In this document: in pieces, positions 48,474-60,196 of the stretch | Numbering within the stretch: the first letter of the stretch is position 1 | Layout: each line of letters starts with the position of its first letter | Origin: Liquidambar formosana | Lineage: Eukaryota; Streptophyta; Magnoliopsida; Saxifragales; Altingiaceae | NCBI GenBank assembly: GCA_039720395.1 | Contig: CM077833.1 | Coordinates: 24,388,271 to 24,452,270 of the forward strand | Reading direction: 5' to 3' | DNA length: 64,000 bases | Notes under the pieces: model-generated | Seen by the model: only the letters and a program-made list of their open reading frames with translations | Databases searched by the model: none | Told to the model about the DNA's origin: nothing | Translations under genes and position numbers: made by a program

Positions 48474-51400
48474 CCTCGTTCTCAGATCTAGGCCTCGAAG
48501 CTGACGTGTTCGAAGATATGGTGTTAGGGTTCTCTCATCTCTATCTTCTCGTTTTCAGATATAGGGCTGGAGAGGAAGAGAAAAAGAAAGAAAGGTTAAA
48601 AAAAAAAATATAAAAAAAAAAGAGAGAGAGAGAGAGAAGAAACAAGGGTCGAATCTGGGTGCAGTAATGGAGGTGCCGTCCTCACAAACTAATACTCCGT
48701 AGTCCGTACTATTTCAATAGGGTTTGCATTCGCCTGTGCTGATCGAGTTCGATTGTCGTCATCGGATAAGTGTTTTAACGATTTGAATTAAAATATTAAA
48801 AAGTTTTTATTGCAATTGTCAAAATACCTTGACACGTTATTTTATTCAGAATCGTCAAAACACTATCCAATGGTTGCAAATAATTCAATTAGTTTTTTAA
48901 ACTCAATACAAATCCAAACTCATTTTAAGAAAGGAAATTACACACGCATTCTTTATTATTACACAGGCCTTCCTACTTTTGGAAATTACACTCCTCCCTT
49001 CTTGAATCCATAATTAGATTTAGACCTCTCCATCACATGGCCGTTATCCAACAATTTAGGGCTACAATTCAAGTCGAGTCAGGTTGCTTATGAGGGAAAA
49101 TAGAATTGAATCGAATTAAGTCGATTCTCTACAATTGGATGCAGGATCATATCAAACTTGTCATATAATCGAACTAAGTTGAACCGATAAGATTTGACAA
49201 ATGGCATCTCATAATATAATACAATTATGTATTTATATATTTAATTAATAATTTTTTAATAGATCAGTTCTTCAATTTGGTTTGATTTGGTTCTAAAATT
49301 CCCTTGAACTGAAAATCAAACCTATGGACGCCGGCTCATGTGGCCCACAAGGATAGTTTGCCAAACCCTTGTTTGATACTTTACGACAATTCTCAAATAT
49401 CAACTGTGTAAACGCACTTAGCAAACTCTTTTTCTAAATCACCATGTTGTGCCCACAAATTTACTTGAGTTTTATATAGAATGTCACATAATTAAAACAT
49501 TCTATCTCCTTAATAAGAATGATGGATCTTTGTTGATCACTCATTTGCCTCCATACATATTTCACTATAACCAATATAACACGTTTGTAAGTTTCCCAGT
49601 TATTATGATAAAACTTTAATGCCTCATGCACAAAACACCCATAGTATCTTAGGTCAAATGATTACTTATACCACTATAACTATAAAATATTGATTGATAA
49701 GAGGGTAAAACTTGATTTAGTAAGATTTCTCACATTCAGTGTATATGTGAGCATCATGTTCTAAATCACGCGATTTGAAAATACGCAAACTAGTCTATGT
49801 TCGTTGGGCCTCAATTAATCCAGCCTAGGCCTTAGATCAGCTCATGTCACTAGCCACACTAATGCTTGATTTGGACCCTAATATGGCTACTTGGGCTCGC
49901 TTTCATATTTGGCTTGGACGGCCAATCCAAGAACATTGAGGGCCTCTATTGCTTTTCATCCCTCACTTATTTTACACTTTAAGGTTTTATAAAAAATATA
50001 AAATATTTTTATAAAAACCGGATGCGTTATCCATTGAAAAACATTATTTTGAATAACTTTGTAGAAGAAAGTTTTTCCTAAATCTATTGTTTAAGTTGAA
50101 TTTTTGGCCATTTAAAGTAGTTGTTATATAAATGGTTACAAAGTCCATTTAAAAGATGGATTTTTGAAAAACCTTCTTCAACAAAATTGTTCAAAATGAT
50201 GTTTTCTAGTAGATTGTATGATCAGTTTTTATGAAAACCTTTTATATTTTTCATAAAACCTTAAAATATAAAGTAAGTAGGGAATGAAAAGTAAGTCTTG
50301 GGGTGCCAATAGAGACTCCCAAGAACATTACAGCATGAAAACTATATAAGTGGGAAGCCCTGTGTGTTGAATCGGAGCAGAATGAAAAGGTACTTTTTTC
50401 TTAAGCCTACAATTAACTTTTATCATCACACATTGGTTGTTCACTTATGAAACACAATACAATATTACAATATATTTAGAATCCACAAGACAGAATTAAC
50501 AGTCCATTTGTTTAGGATCATTATCATTGAAATCTCATTCAATTTCACTCTACTTCTCCTTGATTCTACTTAACCAGATGTATCTTTATAGTAGAAAATT
50601 TTTTATTTTGTGCTCTCCATGTGTTACCACGTAACGAGTGCTACACATCTTGGATAATATTTCCATAATAGCCATCCACATCTTGTCAGCTGTCGTTTGT
50701 CCTATGAATTGACCATCCCTATTGTGAGGAAGACATCACCATATAAAAATCATGTAAAATTAAGTAGAAGGGAGATCGAATATGCCTATTTTATTTTTTA
50801 TTACTTCATCAAAAGAAAAAAAAAAAGCCTAGTTTTTAGAATGGGAGGGAATCTATTTTTATTTATATTTTTTTTTATTGATAGGCAACAAAAAATTTAT
50901 TAAAATAAAGAAGAGAAAAAGGGGGAGGGGAGGGGAGGGGGGGGGGGGGGGAATCTAATTGTAATTCTCCCTTTTATCGTATTGAGGAAGGTTGGGTCAT
51001 GCGCATGAATATTGGATCTGCGAGGTTTATGAAGTCTTTATGCATGTCTTCAACAAAATACAAAAAATCATTCTCACGGAGGATATTGTACCTTAAATCA
51101 TCGCACATGCTTGCAATGTAATTATAATGTCCTTTCCTCGTCGGCCAAAGTGCACACTGAAGATTTTCATAATATAAAATTTGTTAAACCCTGAGGTCGA
51201 ATTCCACAATGAGCAGCACTTAGGATTATTGTCATGCCACTTGTTGAGTACGTATCCGGCCATTAGTGTCTTAGGTAAGAAGCTATGACTCAAATGATAT
51301 GAACGAAAGAGCACCTGCGATTCCCTTACTTTGCATCCTATTTAGGTCCATTCTGTAATTGGTTTACAAGGGATATGATGCTACTATTGATCGTTATGCC

Positions 51401-52842
51401 CAGATAGAGAATTAAACCAATCTGATCGCCCCCTCCTATCCATTTTTTATGAATATATTTCGCATAGCAGCCAAACGAACACACTGGCACACTTTTGTAG
51501 CATGTGCATGTTTTCAATATAAAGAGATAATGACACGATTGATATTTGCACCAAAAAAACAGCTAGGGACCGGAAGCCATTCCCATATATAATTCACTAT
51601 TGTCAGCATTCTACAGAGATGGAGACCTTAATAATTCTCTGACCTTTGTTTGTCATTCATGTCTCTAATTTATATAGATAGAGAACAAAAATTTCAACAT
51701 TACTGTCTAGTCGTTTTTCTCGAAAGAGAATCCTGTAGCCACCTATGTTGGATAGTCATTTTCGTTTTATGTTAATAAGTCAGAAAATGGACTTTCAGCC
51801 AGCTGGGAACATTTAATATATAGCATGTAAAATCCATTAAAACTTAACGTAAATCATGCATTGTGGCTAGCTAAGATGTCTATCAATCTTCATGCAGACA
51901 TGATTAATTAAATCATTTTCAATTGATTACCTGAGCAAACAACCCTCCACTCAAACAAAAGGGAATATTCTTGACAATATCTTGGATTTTTATTTATTTT
52001 ATTGTGGGCCTAGAACTTAGAACATGGGGTGTTGCTAACGTAAATTTATATTTGGGAAATTAAAGTTTCACCTCTTCAACTTTCACTCCCAAACATTTTG
52101 CATTCTCTTATGTTTGTGAAAATGACACTTTACACTACTTTGAAAATCAACCGTTGCTTTTTTTGATGGAATCAAAGTATTTGAAATCAAAATAGAGGGG
52201 TGTAAATTGTTTTCAAATAAAAATTGAAGGAGTGAAACTATAATTTGCCCTTTATATTTTACCCTCCTAGCATGTTAACCCCGGCCAATTTAGCTAAAAT
52301 TCAAACTATAACTCATTAAACTAGTCGATCAAACGATGACCGTACCATATGATCATTTTTCTGACATTCCCCCAAACCCACACTTTCCACTCCTCCCCCC
52401 AAAAAAATAAATATACATTAACAAAAAAAAACCGAATAATTTATTGTTGCATTCAATAAATCCATCCCAGAAAGATCCAATATAATAGTAATCCGATCAC
52501 ATGGGACAGAATACGGACTCTTAATTCGATGTTGGGAGGGATAAACTGGAATAAAATAAAGTTCCATTGGATTATATATGATCATTACAAATAATATTTA
52601 GGATTCCATTGATAAAGACTTTTGATTTCTTTAGTTAAAATGCAACATATGATTGCTCCATCAAATGAAGGCCGGTAAGTCAATGTGTTTTCTTCATCAA
52701 ACTCCCTACTTTGTCCACTCTAGCTTGCATAATTGCCTTCCATTAATAAATAGCAGAATTTCATTCAAACTCTGGCACATTGTTCTCTCTAGTTTTCACC
52801 CTCCTTGCCCAATATCCATATCTCTAAAGCTGAACTGCATAG
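48474..52842. other. Spacer in copy 2 before peptide gene A2
   Basis: Equivalent to 31444-35274 of copy 1, plus the MULE-type MITE at 49938-50320 and about 90 bp near 51085-51170 that copy 1 lacks. A G-rich tract lies at about 50930-50951. No gene is supported. Confidence 0.4.
49929..50329. mobile_element. MULE-type MITE with 9-bp target duplications, copy 2 only
   Basis: The element proper is 49938-50320 (383 bp), flanked by AAGAACATT at 49929-49937 and 50321-50329. Copy 1 has the single site at 32854-32862. The ends are imperfect inverted repeats (GAGGGCCTCTATTG against GGGAGTCTCTATTG). Inside, AAGGTTTTAT-AAAATATAAAA and its reverse form long arms. It belongs to the same family as 58206-58604. 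Confidence 0.92.
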
Positions 52843-53043
52843 ATGGAGAAGAAGACGATCGGGTGCAACAAGTTTAGGTCACCCGCGTGTGATCTAGAGC
52901 TTAAAAAGATGGACAGCAAGTGCAGGATGCCCCCTGTTAGAGGAAACATAAAGCGTCGGATCTTCAGTAGTTTATTCAATGGGCTTAAAATCACAACCCG
53001 AAAGACAGTTCGTTTTCTTGTTCGCGACTGTGGAGAACCCTAG
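52843..53043 (+). CDS. Small basic peptide A2 (PPVRG family, 66 aa)
   Basis: Copy-2 equivalent of A1, 66 residues and intact: MEKKTIGCNKFRSPACDLEL, then KKMDSKCRMPPVRGNIKRRI and a basic C-terminus ending RDCGEP. Compared with A1 there are nine base changes: T/A, P/L, V/M, F/V and R/G replacements plus four synonymous changes. Two of the synonymous changes fall within PPVRGNIKRR. The promoter region is nearly identical to that of A1. The C-terminal GEP is shared with gene C, so the A1 form (REP) is probably the derived one. Confidence 0.72.
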   Translation: MEKKTIGCNKFRSPACDLELKKMDSKCRMPPVRGNIKRRIFSSLFNGLKITTRKTVRFLVRDCGEP

Positions 53044-55128
53044 CCCATGTCATGGCAGTTGAGCAGTACAAATAGTAGCTATATGCACATTCTTCCGTCC
53101 CTTGTAAGATCAAATATTCATCCAATGGTGGCGTTGTGTTTTAGTTTGTAGTTATCAAATATTACTTATAAGATCGAGTCTCCTTCTTATGAGGTTAACT
53201 TAAGGGAACTTTACGTTAAATCACTTTCTAAAACTCTACTTTCAATTTGAATTTTACAAAGCCAACATTTGGATTAGATCTCTTTCATTTGAAGATCATA
53301 CATGATAAAAATCAAGTTGATCGGAGATTAAGACTTACTTCATCCATAAATGTCCAACGATTGGTTTCATAAAATATGAGTCACAAATACAGTTTTGGAA
53401 GGTGACCTAATGTAAAGTTATGTTAAATTAACCTCATAAGGAGGGGACGTACTCTTACTTGTAATATTTCTCCATTATCACACAAGTACATAATATTTGA
53501 TGACTAGAAGTATATGGGTGTACGTGGGCTTTGTGCTTGAAATGTCATGTTTTTTTGTTTAATTAACTCTTCTAAGGTTTGGGGTACGTGTTTCAGGTCG
53601 TATTGGCGTAGTGGTTAAAGGTCTAGGGTACGTGTTGTTTCATTAATGGGGTACGTGTTGTTTCATTAATGGGGTTTGTATTTATGTAAGATCTGTTGTT
53701 TGGAGTGTATGTTCTGCATGTTTTTTGATCAGTTGGGTGTAATATGTTATTTCACTATGATGAATTATCTTACATTTGCTGCTCACCAAAAAAATAAAAT
53801 AAAAAAATAAAATAAAATAGTACTTGTAATAATTTTAGTTACGATGCATTTATCTTCTTCAACAAAGAGGCATATACCTTTTTTCTCATTTTCAACATGG
53901 TATTGATGCCCCTGATAATTGCACCCTCCATTTTTTTTCTCCCTTTGGCTGGGGTGGCAGATTATGTACAATATGTTTTGGGAGTTCATATGTTGGATGT
54001 TGTATGTGACTGTGTGTGGCCCTTCAGCTAGGCAGTAGCTGGGTTGTTGGTTCTTGGCTGTCTTTGGAGGGGGTTTAAAATTGGGGGATCATGGAATTAC
54101 AGATTGGTCTGGCTATAGGCAAATAATTACAGGTCAATGAAAAAAAACTACTAACTTACTAGTAAATGACTACTAACTTAACTAAAATTGACTATTAACT
54201 ATATTTAGAAATATCATCTAAATAGGTGAAATTTCCTAAATTCCATCTTCTAAATAAGGAAGTTGTACAATTTCGTTTAGATATTCTACCTTTCAAAACC
54301 ACTTAAAATTTTGTGCTTAGAAAATTCCATCATTTTAAAAATTCTAAACTTTTTCCAAAATTCCTCACCCAATTTAACGCAGCGTTTTAGATTTTCTCAC
54401 TATTAAACAATAGGTTATACTCCTATATATTGACTTGAACAGTACCAATGTGGAGCTCTGGTATAATTCTTAAAATCCCAACCCAAAAAAGGGAAAAAAA
54501 ATAGAATTATATAATAAAAGCTGTCTATCTATCTATATTATATATATATACACACTACATATAAAAATCTATATTTTAAAAAAACTTTTGATTGATCATT
54601 ATACTCTTATTTTAAATTTTTAATACTTGTTTACTCCCCCCCATATCCAACCAATTAAAAATATTTATTTTCCAGTAAAAAAAAAATGAGAAAAAAAAGA
54701 TAATGACATCCACTTCATAAATTTTACACAACTAAATTTCACTATTATGTCTCTTAGCTAACTTCTTATTCCTATTATGATTCATAGTCATAAAATGAAT
54801 TTTGACCTATTATATTAAGCGTTCATTCTAATAACTTAAATTAATAAAAAGTAATAAATAATTAGATTTTCATGTTTGATGGATATATATATATGAGAAT
54901 TTATTAATTTTCTTATATATTTTATTATTTAAATATTATATACGTGTGCAACACATGTGTGCCACATCTGGTAATTCTTAAAAGATGGATACATTTGGGT
55001 ATGAGAATTACACGTAGACTTTCTTGGCATGAAATTGCAGACTGGGACAACAAATTAGCATCTTTTCTGCTTGAGTATTGACGCATGTCAATAGTAAGTG
55101 CATGAAAGTGGCACGAAGGTTCCTCTTA
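53044..55128. other. Spacer in copy 2 between A2 and B2
   Basis: Equivalent to 35476-37240 of copy 1, with an extra 312-bp insertion at 54131-54442 and a local duplication of GGGGTACGTGTTGTTTCATT near 53637-53683. The long (TA)n run of copy 1 is much shorter here. No gene is supported. Confidence 0.4.
54128..54445. mobile_element. 312-bp AT-rich insertion with 3-bp target duplication, copy 2 only
   Basis: The insert is 54131-54442, flanked by TAC at 54128-54130 and 54443-54445. Copy 1 has one TAC at 36499-36501. The ends are weakly inverted (AGGTCAATG on the left, AAGTCAATA reversed from the right). The superfamily is unclear; there is no coding sequence. Confidence 0.7.
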
Positions 55129-55129
55129 C

Positions 55130-55231
55130 CCAATTTTTTGCATTTTATATACGAACGACCCAAGTATGTTTCGTAAAACACCAATTTTTTGCATTTTATA
55201 TACGAACGACCCAAGTATATTTCGTAAAACA
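55130..55231. repeat. 51-bp tandem duplication in the B2 promoter
   Basis: Two adjacent near-identical 51-bp units (55130-55180 and 55181-55231) each contain TTTTGCATTTTATATACGAA, which includes the likely TATA element. B1 has a single unit at about 37239-37290. The B2 gene may therefore have two core promoters in series. Confidence 0.9.
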
Positions 55232-55288
55232 CACACACACTCTCTCTCTCTCTCAGAGAGAGTCACAGACATGCACACACAGAAATCG

Positions 55289-55489
55289 ATGGTGCAGAAG
55301 AATATGAACAAGGGTTGGGAGATGCGGACGTCAGTGGGTAGAAGCAACAAGAGGTGCCTAATCCCACCAGTTAGAGGAAGCATCAAGCGCAAGATGGTCG
55401 CCAGTCTTCATAAAAAATTGAAGCTCGCAAGCCAACGCATCATTCACCACCTTCTCACCAACTGCCACCATACTTACCCATCTTCCTAA
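55289..55489 (+). CDS. Small basic peptide B2 (PPVRG family, 66 aa)
   Basis: Copy-2 equivalent of B1, 66 residues and intact: MVQKNMNKGWEMRTSVGRSN, KRCLIPPVRGSIKRKMVASL, then HKKLKLASQRIIHHLL. It differs from B1 by S/N, Y/H, I/K and P/H replacements and one synonymous change; the core is unchanged. The leader CT tract is shorter than in B1. The ATG at 55289 is used, since the longer open frame upstream runs through the CT/CA repeat leader and is not conserved in copy 1. Confidence 0.7.
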   Translation: MVQKNMNKGWEMRTSVGRSNKRCLIPPVRGSIKRKMVASLHKKLKLASQRIIHHLLTNCHHTYPSS

Positions 55490-57769
55490 TCATTCAAGTA
55501 CACTTGCATACTTCATGTGGTCGATCATGCATGGATCCGATAAGGTTAAATATAATAAATAATCTTGCCATTTTCTTACTATTTATCATTACTTGGTGTC
55601 GATCTTTTAAATCTTCGATCTATTTGAAAATAATAAATAAATAAACACCTCTGACTACGCCGAAAAAATGATTGATTGATCATGCTAGGACGAAGGGCTC
55701 TTCTCCGGCCTCTTGATCTCCCCCCATAATTATTATTATTATTTTTATTATTTTTTTTGGTACTTGTGCTGGTGTATCGATTACAATCTATAAATGTTAA
55801 GAAAGTTCTCAAGTTAATTTCTTGTTGTAGTCTTGTTACTCTAAAAATTATGCTATTTTACCCATCTTTTCCATCCACATACTCTCACTTATCCATATGT
55901 GACTTTTCTTTATTCCATGATTGGCTTCACATGATTACTTTCATTTATACATTTTTCACACATAAGGTGAGTGGTAAAAAATTATTGAAATAGCATTTTT
56001 CATTCCCTAATCCCTACATGTTGGCCGGGTTCATTAAATCACGCATGTTCCCCGGCCCACCACATGCCTACACGGGGTGGGTTGGGGAGTTTTGAAATTT
56101 TTATAAAGCCTAATTTTATGTGAAAAAATTGATGGGAGACGAATGCTGAAAACGTATAAAAGCTGGACTAAGTGTTATACTGTTATTTTATAGGAGTAAA
56201 TGTACCTTAGCCGAGGTCAATATTAATTTTAGAAGCCTTTGGGAAGTCTCACCTTCTAGTGAGGATTTTCTGAAAGTCCCAATAGTTGAATTAACTAGCG
56301 TACGTTGAAAGTCCTTAGCCAAAAGAAAAAGTGGGAAAAAAAAATAGAAAGGAAATGGTGAATTCAATTTATTTTTTCCTTCTTTTTTTTTATAAAAAAA
56401 TATTGGAATCCACGTGTGATTGCAATTTCTTGGACATTTTAATGCTTACATCGATGTGTGTGGGAACAGATCAAACAGATGTAACTACGTACCCATGAGT
56501 ATTGACGACATAGAAAGGCTCGATCGGCTTTAACAAGATCAACCTGCATAAAAATCACTGCCTGAAAATAGGCTGACGAGGTGCCGAGGTGGAGTTTGTG
56601 GCAGTGATTCTGCATTTTTGTTTAAAAAATTTATTTTATTTACTCTATTTTTCTCTGAAATTTCTTTTCTTTTTTCAATCAGCTAACTTTTTGTCCGAAA
56701 GTATCTAATTTCTTTATTCTTTTTTTTTTATTTGTTGACAAAAAACAAATGTTGAGAAAGGAGAGCGATATCTCCAACAACGCTGTGTGAACATCCTCAC
56801 ATGTGGGCCAGATATAAGGGTAAAACCCTAGGCAAAGACCTGTCTCACCCACCTGATAGGTGGACTTGAACCCAAGCATTTTTGGGGAGGAAGTACACAA
56901 ATAATTTTTTATAAAGAAACGTTTTGGGGAAATTTCAATTAGTCTAGTTTTTCTAACATCACAAACAGAAAACATAAGTCCAACATATCATAGCACAGGT
57001 TGGATATCGATTAGGATTTTATCGATCACCATCTGGAAGGGCCTAAAATTCTACTGTGGCAAGATTCCGAACTTCCAAATCAAACCATAACTTGCAGAGT
57101 CTTGAAACAAAAAGATGAAGAAACTTACTATGAATTGCTGCTTGATATATCTAAATCTGAGCATTAATTAGGCCACAGTCTGTTGCTAGGGGATGGATGC
57201 CAATATGCCACAAGGAAAACTAGAAGACTTCAATATATTTAATAGATTGGTGCATCAAATACGTAAGATGATGATCAAATGAGTACGTGTTGATAAAACT
57301 TATATTAGTTTCTGGATTGAGAGTTGTACTCTGTGTATTAGTGGGTTATAGGGCACATTAGACTAATACACGAGGTACAACCCCTAGGCTATTTTTGTTT
57401 AGCTAGAATGGAATGGATTAGAATGGAATCTAATTCCATGCTTGAAGTAGTCTTCAATGAAAGGGATTTGAAATTGCTATCCAAACTTCTTGTTTGATTC
57501 CATTCCCATTTAAGTTATCTCATTCAAACATGCTATTTGAAATGAATTGAAATATAATTCCATTCCAGTTAAACAAACATGATCCTATTGTATGATGCTA
57601 ATATAAGTCAAGTGAGCATGTGCTCACATTATCTAGATTGCAAATACATAATGATATAAATGTAGGGGATAAATAGGAACCATAGTGTATTACTAGCTCT
57701 GTCATAGTTAGGATTCACTGGCACTTGAAAGTTGAAACTAATAGCAATTATCCTTGAATGAAAGCCATG

Positions 57770-57800
<31 letters not shown>

Positions 57801-58080
57801 GCTGTAGCCACTATATTGTACCTTACAGATGGATGCCAAATATGGGCATGTGTTTGTGCATGTGTCATGACATTGGAGCATCATGCATTTTTTCTTTTTT
57901 CTTCGGTCACTATGAGTAGATTGGAACCATATTTCAGACATGTACATTCCTATAAACTTACATCTATGTATGTATATTGACAGTGAGTAATATATTGCAC
58001 CTTATGCATGTGTGGGTTATTAGTACAATTCACCCGTGCATGAGGTATAATGCCCAATATATATATGGTGCTATTATAAG
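55490..58080. other. Spacer in copy 2 after B2
   Basis: Equivalent to 37562-40242 of copy 1. It contains the degraded CATGTTTGTTTA-type MITE at about 57389-57581. No gene is supported. Confidence 0.4.
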
Positions 58081-58196
58081 CAAGGACGGAGGGACACAAT
58101 GGGCTACATTGGGCTGTAGCCCAGGTAGCCTGCCCAAATTTTTTTTTTTTATTACTTGTGTAACTAAAGTGCTCTTGAGTAGTAGCCCAGGTGAGA

Positions 58197-58613
58197 AAAA
58201 TTAAGGGGAACGGCTATTGCAACCCCCCATTCCTATAAGCCCACCCCCCATCCTTTAGGTTTTTAAGGTTTTATGCAAAATATAAAAGGTTTTTATGAAA
58301 ACCGACCATGATGTCCACTAGAAAACATCATTTTGAACAACTTTGCAGAAGAAAGTTTTTCCAAAATTTATCGTTTAGGTAGACTTTTCGGCAAAAAGTG
58401 AAATAAAGGCTATAAATGGTTAAAAAGTATATTTAAACGATAGATTTTGGAAAAACTTTCTTCTGCAAAGTTGTTCAAAATGATGTTTTCTAGTAGACAT
58501 CATAGCCGGTTTTCATAAAAACGTTTTATATTTTGCATAAAACCTTAAAAACCTAAAGGATGGGGGTGGGCTTATAGGAAAGGGGGGTTGCAATAGCCGT
58601 TCCCAAAATTAAG
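58197..58613. mobile_element. MULE-type foldback MITE nested in the hAT element
   Basis: The element proper is 58206-58604 (399 bp), flanked by AAAATTAAG at 58197-58205 and 58605-58613. The ends are perfect inverted repeats beginning GGGAACGGCTATTGCAACCC. The two arms remain highly similar for well over 100 bp, so nearly the whole element folds on itself. Confidence 0.93.
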
Positions 58614-58663
58614 AGCCAACCCAAAAAGTAATAGAAAGAAATTAGCCCATGTGAAAAAAAACT

Positions 58664-58925
58664 AGGGGCAGCCCAAAACCATAGATTTTACCATTTCTGT
58701 TTCATTAAATGGCCAAAAAATCCATTTAAACCATAGATTTTGGTCAAAAAAGTCTACTTGAACAACAGTTTTGGAAAAACTTTGTTCTACAAAATTGTTC
58801 AAAATGATGTTTCTAATGCATAATGCAGCCAATTTATGAAAACCTTTTATAATTTTCATAAAACCTTAGAAAGTTTAAAATAAATGAGGGATAAAAAAAA
58901 GATATTGGGGTGCCAATAGCCGCCC
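58664..58925. mobile_element. Truncated member of the same MITE family
   Basis: The right end reads TTGGGGTGCCAATAGCCGCCC-like, matching the right end of 49938-50320, and the interior has CATTTTGAACAATTTT and AAGGTTTTATGAAAA in reverse. The matching left end was not found, so the element is incomplete. Confidence 0.6.
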
Positions 58926-59071
58926 AAAAAATAGGTAATTTTCATATAATGGAATAGTGAACCCTAGCCCAGGGTAATTTGAAATCTTGGCTCCGCCCCT
59001 AATTATAAGAAATATATATTTATCTTGTGTTGATGAAACTAGATTTATATATATAGTGTTTTTATAAATAT

Positions 59072-59355
59072 GCTCTCTCTGTCCTTCAAAGATAGGTCAA
59101 ATTTGATAAAACAAGAAGTTTAAGAAAAGTCATCATTGCATCGACTCATCATTTATTAAATTTCATCTTTCCAAACATACCCCTCCTATTTAGTATTGAG
59201 TTTGTGTTGAAAGTAATTATTGAAATAACAAAGGGTAATATAAGAAAGTTCAAAAAAATTATGCTTTGATTTTTCAAAATAGACAAACATTTTGAGACTG
59301 AAAAAGTAAAAAATTTGGCCTATGAGTAGTATATTGAGAGAGGGAAACAGATAGA
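59072..59355. mobile_element. Degenerate Stowaway-like MITE (copy 2)
   Basis: Copy-2 equivalent of 40306-40590, with the terminal motif degraded to CTCTCTCTGTCC. Confidence 0.5.
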
Positions 59356-59939
59356 GTACAATGATGCTGGTGGCAGTGTTGTAGTGTCTGTGATTGCAGT
59401 GCTGGCGGGCGGTGGGGTGGCGGACTGGTAGGGGTTACGGCAATATTGGTCATGAGGTGGTGGTGTACTCTCTCTCTCTCACTCTCTCTTCAATATAGCT
59501 CTGAAAGGGGATACCGAGCGAGGGCAATGTATATATAACAATAGTTGGCATGGGGTTCCTTGCTAGGGTGAAGTCTACAATGTCACGTTTTTCTGGGTCG
59601 ATATCTACAATGTAAGTTAGTTACATTCTAGTCGTAAAAAACAATCGTCATAAAAAGCAGGACAAAAAGGAGACGCTCTATTGTCGTCTTCTGAAGTAGA
59701 ACCCAGGAATTTATATTAAGCATAGAGCAATCAAAGCAAATGCTTGCTCATTTCTCTCCTAGTGCTTTAGGATTTTCAGGACTTGTCCCTCTTCCAGCCT
59801 AGGGGGCCGCTATTTCCAATTTTGGGATGGGATTAACTGGAATAATTAAAGCAAAGTTTTAGTTCATTATTATATTACAAATGATGATTTAGATGACACG
59901 GATGATTGGAAGACCTTCATGCACTTTGTTAGGCTAGCT

Positions 59940-60196
59940 CAAACCTCACATATATATATGTGGTTGCTTAGTTGCCCTTGCCTCATTAAATTAAGGGAAA
60001 TTAATTAGAAAAGTCTAGTCACCAACTCACCATGCTAATTTCTTCATCAAAAACTCCACTCAATCTAACTCTAGCTTGCTTGATTGATTACTTTGCCTAT
60101 ATAAATACCAAAAGTTTTCATTCAAGTTCTTGCACCTGTTTTGTCTCTAGTTCTCACCCTCCTTGCTCACGTTCCATATCCTTGGAAGCCCAATTG
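59940..60196 (+). promoter_or_regulatory. Promoter and leader of peptide gene C
   Basis: A TATA box (CTATATAAATACC) lies about 95 bp before the ATG at 60197. The leader contains TCTCTAGTTCTCACCCTCCTTGC, shared with gene A. An upstream ATG at 60032 opens a frame that runs on through the C coding region in the same frame. It is treated as leader because the TATA box lies inside it and the paralogues A1 and A2 start at MEK. Confidence 0.6.

Larger units (their letters stand above)
58073..59009. mobile_element. hAT element with nested MITEs, copy 2 only
   Basis: The element proper is 58081-59001, flanked by ATTATAAG at 58073-58080 and 59002-59009. Copy 1 has a single ATTATAAG at 40235-40242. The ends are CAAGGACGGAGGGAC on the left and GGCTCCGCCCCTA on the right (TAGGGGCGGAGCC reversed), a hAT-type terminus. 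No transposase. It was later invaded by a MULE MITE and carries a second truncated one. Confidence 0.9.
41405..60168. repeat. Tandem segmental duplication, copy 2 (18.8 kb)
   Basis: This is the direct repeat of 27294-41402. The junction is CCTTGCTC, then two extra bases GG (41403-41404), then CCCACACATATATC. The right edge is CCTTGCTC at 60161-60168, followed by unique sequence leading into peptide gene C. The size difference from copy 1 is largely explained by a 2552-bp solo LTR, a 383-bp MITE, a 312-bp element, a 921-bp hAT with nested MITE, and smaller indels. Confidence 0.95.
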
